Made by a program: the position numbers and the translations under genes. 7,401 bases of DNA from Aquirhabdus sp. (GTDB taxonomy: Bacteria; Pseudomonadota; Gammaproteobacteria; Pseudomonadales; Moraxellaceae), in the NCBI GenBank assembly GCA_030150135.1, contig JASLGO010000016.1, forward strand, positions 1-7,401, in the 5' to 3' direction. A model generated the notes under the pieces. That model was given only the letters and a program-made list of their open reading frames with translations, searched no databases and was not told where the DNA came from. Of this stretch, positions 1 through 6,118 are shown one piece after another; position 1 is the stretch's first letter; each line of letters opens with the position of its first letter.

Positions 1-1235
1 ATCTTGGTTCGATCATTAAGTAACTTACGATATTCATCGAGACGAATTTGACCCGTGTCATCAACAGGAATCACACGCAACTTAGCACCGACTTTCTGCG
101 CCAGTTGGAACCACGGCACGATGTTGGCGTGATGTTCAAGATTGGACACGATGATTTCATCACCTGCGCCAATATTTTGCACACCCCACGTTTTTGCCAC
201 CAAGTTGATCGCTTCAGTCGTACCACGGACAAAGATCACTTCGCTTTCAGACTTCGCACCTAAGAAACGTGCAATGGTCTTGCGCGCATGTTCATAGGCA
301 TCGGTCGCTCGCGCCGCCAGCTCATGCGCCGCACGATGAATGTTTGAATTTTCATGCTCGTAAAAATAAGATACACGCTCAATCACCGACTTTGGCTTAT
401 GCGTCGTTGCGGCATTATCAAGCCACACAAGCGGACGACCATTGACACGCTCTTGCAAAATTGGAAAATCTCGACGCACCACCTGCACATCAAACGGCTT
501 ATGCGCCGCGCTGACAGGCACGATGCTGCTTGGTTTGTCTTGCCATGCCGAACCACTGCTAGGGACATCAAGGAAATAAAACCCTGATGGACTAGCCGAT
601 GGTGCTGCACTTGGCGCAGCGCGATTAGACGTACTGCCCGCAAGCAACTCTTTCAGCGCATCCGCACCTGGCAATCCAAAAGACTGTGCAAACAATGCTT
701 CATCAGGCACATCGGTAGATCCAGCTTTTGATGTTGGAACAGGTGCGCCTCCTTCATTTAAGAAGTAAAACGGCGAATCACTCCCCACCACACTCGATGA
801 TGGTGAACCTGAAACTCCTAACCCAAGCACAGGCACACTTGGCGTTACCGTCGCAATCTCGGGCGTGACTGGCGAATACGGCACTTGCGGATAATTCGCA
901 CCACCGACCACAGGTAACGATGCCGCTTTCTTCTCAGGTGAATCGGGAAGATTCGGAATGTTATGCGGCAATTCCAGATTCAAGCCACGACTGGTTGCCA
1001 GCGCAGGTGCGCGACCAGCCAAGACCAAATACGGATCAGCAGGTTGCGGCGGCGTTTCTGGCACACCTAAACCATTTGTAAAATCAGGACGCTCACCAGG
1101 AAACGCTTGAAAAAGGCTACTAGCAATCCGACTTAACGTATCCTCATCGGGCAAACCAACCGCACGCGGATCAGGTGCTAAACCTGACACGCCGCTTGGA
1201 TTTTGCAAATTATTTGTATTTATCGGAATAGTCAT
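1..1235 (-). CDS. SufS-like cysteine desulfurase, encapsulin cargo (partial, C-terminus outside window)
   Basis: PLP-dependent enzyme that removes sulfur from L-cysteine, giving alanine and an enzyme persulfide. I read 411 residues before the gene leaves the left edge. Residues 1 to about 246 are a low-complexity Pro/Ser/Gly/Ala-rich extension, probably disordered, of the kind that targets this enzyme into Family 2A encapsulins. The catalytic fold starts near residue 247 (DVQVVRRDFPIL). It shows SufS-type motifs: WLDNAATTHKP (271-281), N-S-N-I-H-R (297-301), RGTTEAINLVA (337-347) and NLEHHANIVPW (365-375), whose second His stacks on PLP in SufS. The PLP lysine and active-site cysteine would lie beyond position 1, so activity cannot be confirmed here. 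The ATG at 1235 is the only Met codon in the 411 codons. It lies 26 bases inside the encapsulin gene, with only a distant GGAG (13-base spacer), so translational coupling is likely. Full length should be near 640 residues. Confidence 0.95.
   Translation of the reverse strand, partial: MTIPINTNNLQNPSGVSGLAPDPRAVGLPDEDTLSRIASSLFQAFPGERPDFTNGLGVPETPPQPADPYLVLAGRAPALATSRGLNLELPHNIPNLPDSPEKKAASLPVVGGANYPQVPYSPVTPEIATVTPSVPVLGLGVSGSPSSSVVGSDSPFYFLNEGGAPVPTSKAGSTDVPDEALFAQSFGLPGADALKELLAGSTSNRAAPSAAPSASPSGFYFLDVPSSGSAWQDKPSSIVPVSAAHKPFDVQVVRRDFPILQERVNGRPLVWLDNAATTHKPKSVIERVSYFYEHENSNIHRAAHELAARATDAYEHARKTIARFLGAKSESEVIFVRGTTEAINLVAKTWGVQNIGAGDEIIVSNLEHHANIVPWFQLAQKVGAKLRVIPVDDTGQIRLDEYRKLLNDRTK
498..1235 (-). 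other. Disordered cargo-loading extension of the desulfurase, with duplicated motifs
   Basis: This is the part of the desulfurase gene that codes for residues 1-246. Against a Pro/Ser/Gly background I see two kinds of recurring hydrophobic motif. The first is an acidic-then-hydrophobic segment, PDEDTLSRIASSLFQAF (residues 29-45, about 1101-1151), echoed by PDEALFAQSFGLPG (177-190, 666-708). The second is SPFYFLNE (154-161, 753-776), echoed by SGFYFLDV (217-224, 564-587). Short conserved motifs in a disordered N-terminus are known for Family 2A cargo desulfurases and are thought to bind the inner shell surface. That these particular motifs are the binding sites is an inference. Confidence 0.75.
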
Positions 1236-2142
1236 GATATTTGCCAATCTCCACGTCTTCAAGAACCGCCAACGCATCTTCCGTCAGCACCGCCAGCGAG
1301 CAATACAACGAAATCAAATAGGACGCGATTGCACTTCGGTTAATTCCCATAAAACGCACAGACAAGCCTGGTGCTTGTTCGCCAGCCAATCCTGGTTGGA
1401 ACAAACCGACCACACCTTGACGCTTCTCGCCAACACGGATTAACAAAATCTTGGTTTTGCCATCTTCCACAGGAATTTTATCCGATGGAATCAACGGTAA
1501 ACCGCGCCAAGTAATGAACTGCGAACCGAACAAACTGACTGTCGGTGGTGGCACGCCACGACGCGTACACTCACGACCAAACGCCGTAATAGCAGCTGGA
1601 TGTGCCAAGAAGAAACCTGGCTCTTTCCACACTTTACCAATCAAATCATCGAGATCATCAGGCGTCGGCGCGCCAGTCAACGTCGAAATACGCTGTGAAT
1701 CCGCCACACTTGCCAATAGACCATATTCTGGATTATTGATCAGTTCGCTTTCTTGACGCTCTTTGATCGTTTCAATCGTGAGGCGTAATTGTTCACGAAT
1801 TTGATCATGTGGACTGCTATACAAATCAGAAACGCGCGTGTGCACATCCAGAATAGTCGACACACCATTCAGGAAATATTCGCGCGGAGAGGTATCGTAA
1901 TCGACAAAAGTCTGTGGCAATTGCGACTCATCACGCTGAGTACAGGCAATTTTGATTTCGTCCGCATTGCTCACGCGGTTCACGCGATAAATACCAGCTT
2001 CAACGGGTAACCATTGCAGTAAATGCACCAACCAACGCGGCGTAATCGTCGATAGTTGCGGGGCTGTTTTTGTAGCATTGGCAAGCTGGCGGGCAGCGGA
2101 ATCGCCTAACGCCTGTGCTGGTAAATCTTGATGTTTCGCCAT
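1210..2142 (-). CDS. srpI: Family 2A encapsulin shell protein (SrpI type)
   Basis: Shell-forming protein with the HK97 phage capsid fold. Family 2A members assemble into 60-subunit (T=1) cages of about 25 nm that enclose a cysteine desulfurase. The 310-residue protein is the usual family length. It shows the highly conserved SrpI stretches I recognise: AARQLANATKT (16-26), ITPRWLVHLLQWLPVEAGIY (33-52), SPREYFLNGV (85-94), VHTRVSDLYSSPHDQIREQL (100-119), GAPTPDDLDDL (157-167), VWKEPGFFLAHP (171-182), FGRECTRRGVPPP (188-200) and GLSVRFMGIN (259-268). The ATG at 2142 is preferred over an in-frame ATG at 2175 because a strong AGAGGAG lies 6 bases upstream of it, and the extra 11 residues (MFQCVYLEEPV) are not typical of the family. 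There is no cyclic-nucleotide-binding insertion, which separates it from Family 2B. It overlaps the cargo gene by 26 bases. Confidence 0.97.
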   Translation of the reverse strand: MAKHQDLPAQALGDSAARQLANATKTAPQLSTITPRWLVHLLQWLPVEAGIYRVNRVSNADEIKIACTQRDESQLPQTFVDYDTSPREYFLNGVSTILDVHTRVSDLYSSPHDQIREQLRLTIETIKERQESELINNPEYGLLASVADSQRISTLTGAPTPDDLDDLIGKVWKEPGFFLAHPAAITAFGRECTRRGVPPPTVSLFGSQFITWRGLPLIPSDKIPVEDGKTKILLIRVGEKRQGVVGLFQPGLAGEQAPGLSVRFMGINRSAIASYLISLYCSLAVLTEDALAVLEDVEIGKYHDYSDKYK

Positions 2143-2148
2143 AACTGG

Positions 2149-2155
2149 CTCCTCT
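2149..2155 (-). promoter_or_regulatory. Strong ribosome binding site of the encapsulin gene
   Basis: On the minus strand this reads AGAGGAG, a near-perfect Shine-Dalgarno sequence 6 bases before the ATG at 2142. It decides the start in favour of 2142 and suggests high expression, as expected for a shell subunit needed in 60 copies. The cargo gene downstream has no comparable site. Confidence 0.85.
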
Positions 2156-2206
2156 AAATAAACACACTGGAACAAAAACTCTTAAAAAACATGAAAAAAA
2201 GACAAA

Positions 2207-2242
2207 GCTTCGCCGCTGCGGTGAGCGCCATGTTTTGGCGCT
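2207..2242 (-). promoter_or_regulatory. Structured leader upstream of encapsulin, possible attenuator
   Basis: Between the terminator after the acetyltransferase gene and the encapsulin ribosome binding site, the minus-strand transcript could form hairpin A. Its arms are AGCGCCA and TGGCGCT (2236-2242 and 2224-2230) around a 5-base loop. It could also form an imperfect hairpin B (2207-2226), GCTC..CCG with CGGCG.AGC, containing one mismatch and one bulge. B is followed closely by T-rich stretches (T7 at 2194-2200, T6 at 2184-2189). A and B share three bases (2224-2226), so they cannot both form fully. This looks like an antiterminator/terminator pair but may be a fortuitous secondary terminator. 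No known riboswitch class is recognised. Confidence 0.35.
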
Positions 2243-2272
2243 TCAAACCACATTTTTTCAATCGGTTAGGTT

Positions 2273-2308
2273 AAAAAAATTTAGGCAATCATCAGAGTGA
2301 TCATTGCC
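2273..2308 (-). terminator. Rho-independent terminator after the serine acetyltransferase gene
   Basis: On the minus strand an 11-base stem (GGCAATGATCA with TGATGATTGCC, one internal mismatch) and a 3-base loop (CTC) are followed by TAAATTTTTTT. It starts 16 bases after the acetyltransferase stop codon. It implies that transcription from the rhodanese promoter ends here at least in part, so the encapsulin and desulfurase either have their own promoter in 2156-2272 or depend on read-through. No convincing -35/-10 pair is visible in that short stretch. Confidence 0.85.
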
Positions 2309-2324
2309 GTATCAGCATTAACTG

Positions 2325-3344
2325 CTAAGTGCTTTGTTGAGATGCGTCTTGCTGAGCAATATGACTATGGGGCGGCACACTCCGCGTCAACCAGACATTA
2401 CCGCCAATGACCGAGCCTTTGCCAATCGTCACGCGACCGAGAATCGTCGCGCCTGCATAAATCACCACATCATCTTCAACAATCGGATGTCGTGCATAAT
2501 CTTTTTGTAGCGTACCATCTTCAGCAACTTCAAAACGCTTTGCACCCAGCGTCACCGCTTGATACAAACGCACGCTTTTACCAATGATCACGGTTTCGCC
2601 AATCACCACACCCGTCCCATGATCAATGAAGAAACCTTGACCAATTTGCGCCCCCGGATGAATGTCAATTCCCGTCAATGAATGCGCCAATTCCGACACA
2701 ATCCGCGCAAGCAAAGGCACGCCCTGCACATACAACTCATGCGCCAAACGATAATAAATAATCGCCTGCACCCCTGGATAACACAGCAAGACCTCATCCA
2801 CACTGCGCGCAGCAGGATCACCGTCATACGCCGCCTGTACATCGCTGTCGAGCAAACGACGTACTTTCGGTAAGGCTAATGAAAATGCCCGAACAACCTC
2901 TACTGCATGTAGTTCAATGACCTCAGTCACAGGTTCGGCATTACTATCGACTTGAGTTGCTGATGCGCGATAACGTGCCTCGTAATACAGCGCCAATCGC
3001 ACTTGTTCATGCAGCGCATTCAATGCCGTATCCAAGGTATAACCGATGTAATAGTCTTCACCTTCTTGGCGTAAATCCGCAGGACCTAGTCGCATTGGAA
3101 ATAAAGCACCTGCCAATGCTTCGACAATCTCGCGTAGTGCTTCACGTGAAGGCAACTCACGACCACCAAACTCACGCGTCCGCTTTTGCGACTCACGCCA
3201 GCGTGCACGCTCAGCCCTAAGCTCACTGACGATACGCCCAAGTTGCCAATTTGGACTTTCAATATTCGCCTTATTTGCGGCTGTGGGTTCTGTTGTCTGT
3301 AATGCATGTGCTTGGTTTGCAACAAACAAAACTGGCTCGCTCAT
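2325..3344 (-). CDS. cysE: Serine O-acetyltransferase (CysE/EpsC type)
   Basis: Transfers acetyl from acetyl-CoA to L-serine, giving O-acetylserine, the carbon skeleton for cysteine synthesis in the cytoplasm. The 339 residues are longer than E. coli CysE (273). Residues 1-70 are a charged extension, about 70-220 form a helical domain, and about 225-325 form a left-handed beta-helix of hexapeptide repeats. I see DIHPGAQIGQGFFIDHGTG (227-245), with Asp227 and His229 matching the CysE serine-binding aspartate and catalytic histidine. VVIGET (246-251), LYQAVTLGA (260-268) and ARHPIVEDDVVIYAGATILG (284-303) are also present, with His286 matching the second active-site histidine. The C-terminus reads ASQQST and lacks the final Ile that CysE inserts into CysK. 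AGGAG lies 6 bases before the ATG at 3344. The gene sits 61 bases after the rhodanese gene and is followed by a terminator. EpsC would be an equally good name. Confidence 0.95.
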   Translation of the reverse strand: MSEPVLFVANQAHALQTTEPTAANKANIESPNWQLGRIVSELRAERARWRESQKRTREFGGRELPSREALREIVEALAGALFPMRLGPADLRQEGEDYYIGYTLDTALNALHEQVRLALYYEARYRASATQVDSNAEPVTEVIELHAVEVVRAFSLALPKVRRLLDSDVQAAYDGDPAARSVDEVLLCYPGVQAIIYYRLAHELYVQGVPLLARIVSELAHSLTGIDIHPGAQIGQGFFIDHGTGVVIGETVIIGKSVRLYQAVTLGAKRFEVAEDGTLQKDYARHPIVEDDVVIYAGATILGRVTIGKGSVIGGNVWLTRSVPPHSHIAQQDASQQST

Positions 3345-3405
3345 GTCGCTCTCCTACCACTATTTTTTGAAAAATCCATCTATTATTGCCCAAACCAATC
3401 ACTCA

Positions 3406-3951
3406 TCAATCTTGCTCCCATGGCAAATCTGCAAAACGCCAGCCACCGACTGCACCACGTTGTTGCTGTTCGTTCAGCTCACCCTCGAAGCCTTCAAGGA
3501 CATTATACGCCTGTGTGAACCCTACATTTGCGGCAGCTTCAGCGGCAAGTGCCGAGCGTTTACCACTACGACACAACAAAACAATCAATTGCTCTTTATT
3601 GCCTTTCAGCTTGATTTCTAATTCTTTCACAAAGCGTGGATTACGATTCAACGATGTCCCAGTTGCCCACGCTACATGCTCACCGACGGGTACACGCCCC
3701 ACAAAATGACGCTCTTCATTGCTGCGTACATCGACCAGCACCGCAACACCAGCCTGCACCAAAGCCCATGTGTCTTTTGGTGGAATGCCACCTGCATAAT
3801 TAACATCTTCTTTAACTGCATGTTGGGCAGCACGCGCCAAAATTTCCTGAATCTGTGCAGGACTAATGATTGAATGACTCGCATCGTCTTGTGCATGTAC
3901 TGCGAGCGTTGAATCTTTTAATTTTAGATCTGTGGATATGACAGCATTCAT
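3406..3951 (-). CDS. Single-domain rhodanese-like sulfurtransferase
   Basis: Rhodaneses carry sulfane sulfur as a cysteine persulfide and pass it to thiol or cyanide acceptors. This 181-residue protein has one rhodanese domain (about residues 55-175). It shows the CH2A-like segment VLVDVRSNEERHFVGRVPV (71-89) and the active-site loop CRSGKR (127-132). Cys127 is the only cysteine in the protein, and the six-residue loop is the sulfurtransferase size rather than the seven-residue phosphatase size. Residues 1-50 form an extension with a probable helix (PAQIQEILARAAQHAV). No signal peptide or membrane segment is seen, so it is likely cytoplasmic. AAGGAG lies 7 bases before the ATG at 3951. As first gene of the minus-strand cassette it could move sulfur into or out of the stored pool. 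That role is inferred from context. Confidence 0.93.
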   Translation of the reverse strand: MNAVISTDLKLKDSTLAVHAQDDASHSIISPAQIQEILARAAQHAVKEDVNYAGGIPPKDTWALVQAGVAVLVDVRSNEERHFVGRVPVGEHVAWATGTSLNRNPRFVKELEIKLKGNKEQLIVLLCRSGKRSALAAEAAANVGFTQAYNVLEGFEGELNEQQQRGAVGGWRFADLPWEQD

Positions 3952-4053
3952 CTATTTACTCCTTCACAAACGTATCGAATTGAACGCCAAGCATTTGCTC
4001 TCTTCAATAACATCAACACGTCTAAGCTTCGATAATAGATATGCTAATCCCTA

Positions 4054-4069
4054 TTCTTTATTTAAAGAA
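4054..4069. promoter_or_regulatory. Perfect inverted repeat, candidate operator of the sulfur cassette
   Basis: The sequence TTCTTTA-TT-TAAAGAA has two perfect 7-base arms around a 2-base centre. It lies about 100 bases upstream of the rhodanese start and covers the expected -35 position for the candidate -10 at 4032-4037. A dimeric regulator site is plausible. A LysR-type sulfur regulator such as CysB or Cbl would be the natural guess from gene content, but the sequence alone does not identify the protein, and an AT-rich palindrome could arise by chance. Confidence 0.4.
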
Positions 4070-4226
4070 ACAATTAAAAATAACTTGCTTATATGATAAG
4101 TGAATATAAAACGGCTCCATGAGACTCATCGAAAATCATTTTCATAATGTATTAAGCTCAATACTCACGACAAACTGTCATCAACCAATATTGACTTTCA
4201 AAGAGCCTCCGATCACTCTACAAGTA

Positions 4227-4263
4227 TGCACACACGCTCAATAAAAACGAATCTCGTTGTGCA
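4227..4263 (+). promoter_or_regulatory. Possible 5'-UTR hairpin before the patatin gene
   Basis: TGCACA (4227-4232) can pair with TGTGCA (4258-4263), and inside it AACGA (4246-4250) can pair with TCGTT (4254-4258) around a 3-base loop. The two stems share base 4258 and leave about 13 unpaired bases on one side. The structure ends right at the upstream ATG (4264) and just before the GGAG that serves the ATG at 4279. It could affect translation start, but stability is modest. Confidence 0.25.
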
Positions 4264-4278
4264 ATGGAGCAGACCGTC

Positions 4279-6093
4279 ATGACCATGAGTGTCACCGCAT
4301 TGGATAACCCCGCCCACATCGCGACTGCGCTGGCCAAGGTCTCTATCTTTTCTAAATTGCCGTTTGAAGCATTGCAACAACTGGCTCAATCGGCTACACC
4401 GCTCCAACTCACCACTGGCGATATGCTCTACCAGAAAGGCGATCCATGCTTATTTGTTTATATCGTCTGGTATGGACGTTTGCGAGTTAGTCTCAATGAC
4501 CGTACTGTAGGTTATGTCAGCCGCTACCAGCCCATCGGAGAGATGGCAGTCATCAATGGTGAACCACGAAATACCAACGTCCATGCCGTTCGCGATTCGT
4601 TGTTATTGGTATTTAGCGCACAAATATTCCTCGATTTTGTACAAACCAATGCAGTCTCACTGCTCGATCTAACCCGATTAGTCATCAATCGCGGACGCAA
4701 TGCTTACAACCAAAATCCTCAAAATAAGCAGACGGATGTAGGCGGTACATTAGCCGTGATTCCCGCATCATCGGGTGTTTCTGCAATTCAGCTTGCAGAA
4801 GCATTGGTGGAGCATTTACATGGCTGGCCGACCACGAGACTGATTACTGCTGCGCATGTCGATGCTATTTTTGGCAAAAACTTCGCCCAAACTCCACTGG
4901 ATAAAAGCCCCGAAGACCTGCAATTACGCGCTTGGCTGGCATCACTTGAAGAACGACATAATTACGTGTTGTACGCAGCAGACAATGACAGCGCACCATG
5001 GTCACTGCGCTGTCTCCATCAAGCAGATCGTATTCTCATTTTGGCAGAAGCCACGCGCTTACCTGAAAATGTCCCTGTACTCGATGCCCTACATAGCAAT
5101 GGTTTGATCGTGCCAATCGAATTGGTTTTATTACGATCCGAAGGTGATCCGTCTCCGCATACATTAGCTTGGCGTGAAGAAACTCGTGCTCGCGCGCATT
5201 ATTTTGTCCATCCTTGGGCACACTCGGATATTAGTGCACTCGCAAGGCAAATCTCAGGCAAAGGCGTTGGATTGGTTTTAGGTGGTGGCGGCGCACGCGG
5301 ATTTGCCCACATTGGGCTCATTCGTGCGTTAGAGCAGCTACAAATTCCGATCGATATCGTGGGCGGAACCAGTATGGGTGCCTTTGTCGCGGCACTGGTC
5401 GCCTGTGGTTTTGATAGCGTAGAAATGAGTCATATTGCCCATGAAACCTTTGTCGCGCGGAACTATCTCAATGACTACACCGTTCCGAAAGTCTCTCTGA
5501 TTCGTGGCGCACGCTTTCACACACGGCTGAGATCAGTCTTTGGGACTCGGCGTATTGAAGAACTCAGACGCACGTTTTATTGCATTTCCACCAACCTGAC
5601 GACAGGCAATCCAATGATTCATGATCGCGGAACGCTGGCAACTTGGGTGGGAACGAGCATGAGTGTACCGGGCGTTGCTCCTCCTGTAGCTTGGCATGGG
5701 GATTTACTATGTGATGGCGGTGTGGTCAATAACTTACCGACTGACGTGATGCATGCACTTGAGCGCGGCATTATTATCGCCAGCAATGTCAGTATGAATG
5801 GTGACATTGGTGCGCCGGGGGCAGGCGAAGAAGAACCTGATCAAATGGCACTCATCAACTGGAAAGGCACCAAACGCGCACCAACTTTGTCTGAAATTCT
5901 CATGCGTACGGCAACACTAGCCAGTGACACTACGATCCAACTGACTTCGATTTCTAATGCAGATGTCTATTTGCGTATGCCGATTCAGGATATCGGAATG
6001 TTTGATTGGCATAGACTCGATGAACTGATTGAACGCGGTTATCAATATGGACTTGAGGTACTAACGCCGCTACGGGATACGTTACCGCGTTAA
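4279..6093 (+). CDS. Patatin-like (NTE-family) phospholipase with N-terminal cyclic-nucleotide-binding domain
   Basis: Serine esterase of the neuropathy-target-esterase type, expected to hydrolyse phospholipids or lysophospholipids at the membrane. Numbering is for the 604-residue form. Residues about 15-125 are a cNMP-binding domain with the cassette PIGEMAVINGEPRNTNVHA (85-103). Its Gly-Glu and Pro-Arg resemble true nucleotide-binding versions, but binding is unproven. Residues about 155-325 match the NTE linker (LRAWLASLEERHNYVLY, then LHQADRILIL). The patatin domain starts near 332 with the oxyanion loop GGGGARG (335-341). The nucleophile motif is GTSMG (Ser365) and the second dyad residue lies in DGG (Asp479), so the catalytic set is complete. 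No transmembrane segment is obvious. ATG 4279 is preferred because GGAG (4266-4269) lies 9 bases upstream. ATG 4264 has no ribosome site and would add 5 residues. The gene is divergent from the sulfur cassette, and a functional link is not shown. Confidence 0.93.
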   Translation: MTMSVTALDNPAHIATALAKVSIFSKLPFEALQQLAQSATPLQLTTGDMLYQKGDPCLFVYIVWYGRLRVSLNDRTVGYVSRYQPIGEMAVINGEPRNTNVHAVRDSLLLVFSAQIFLDFVQTNAVSLLDLTRLVINRGRNAYNQNPQNKQTDVGGTLAVIPASSGVSAIQLAEALVEHLHGWPTTRLITAAHVDAIFGKNFAQTPLDKSPEDLQLRAWLASLEERHNYVLYAADNDSAPWSLRCLHQADRILILAEATRLPENVPVLDALHSNGLIVPIELVLLRSEGDPSPHTLAWREETRARAHYFVHPWAHSDISALARQISGKGVGLVLGGGGARGFAHIGLIRALEQLQIPIDIVGGTSMGAFVAALVACGFDSVEMSHIAHETFVARNYLNDYTVPKVSLIRGARFHTRLRSVFGTRRIEELRRTFYCISTNLTTGNPMIHDRGTLATWVGTSMSVPGVAPPVAWHGDLLCDGGVVNNLPTDVMHALERGIIIASNVSMNGDIGAPGAGEEEPDQMALINWKGTKRAPTLSEILMRTATLASDTTIQLTSISNADVYLRMPIQDIGMFDWHRLDELIERGYQYGLEVLTPLRDTLPR

Positions 6094-6118
6094 GGGAATA
6101 TGAAAACTGGATGATCTC

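Larger units (their letters stand above)
3952..4278. promoter_or_regulatory. Divergent intergenic region between the sulfur cassette and the patatin gene
   Basis: This 327-base region, AT-rich in its middle, must hold the promoters of both directions. On the minus strand the best -10 candidate is TATTAT (4032-4037). The matching -35 position (about 4055-4061) is poor but falls inside a perfect inverted repeat, which fits an activator-dependent promoter. On the plus strand TTGACT (4191-4196) is a good -35, but no convincing -10 follows at 16-18 bases. No small gene with a ribosome binding site is seen. Short dyads cluster at 4054-4143. Confidence 0.5.

Noticed and set aside
48..643. Open frames on both strands within the desulfurase gene (48-263 plus, 354-587 plus, 383-643 minus)
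   Set aside because: They are shadows of the desulfurase frame, which gives a clear PLP-enzyme sequence with conserved motifs. None has a recognisable domain or a good ribosome site.
2143..2175. Upstream in-frame ATG at 2175 as encapsulin start (11 extra residues)
   Set aside because: It ignores the strong AGAGGAG just before ATG 2142, and the added residues do not resemble the conserved SrpI N-terminus.
3345..3405. ATTTTTTGAAAAAT-type palindrome in the rhodanese-acetyltransferase gap as a terminator
   Set aside because: The stem is only A/T pairs with a 2-base centre and no GC core, so it would not work as an intrinsic terminator. The genes are likely cotranscribed.
3283..3709. Plus-strand open frames opposite the rhodanese gene and the gap before the acetyltransferase
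   Set aside because: The minus-strand rhodanese with an intact CRSGKR loop explains this stretch. The plus-strand translations are low-complexity and His/Ser/Thr-rich without family features.
3790..3951. Rhodanese N-terminal extension as a second encapsulin-targeting tail
   Set aside because: Its helix (IQEILARAAQ) has only weak likeness to the cargo motif, and it lacks the Pro/Ser/Gly-rich disordered character and the FYFL motif.
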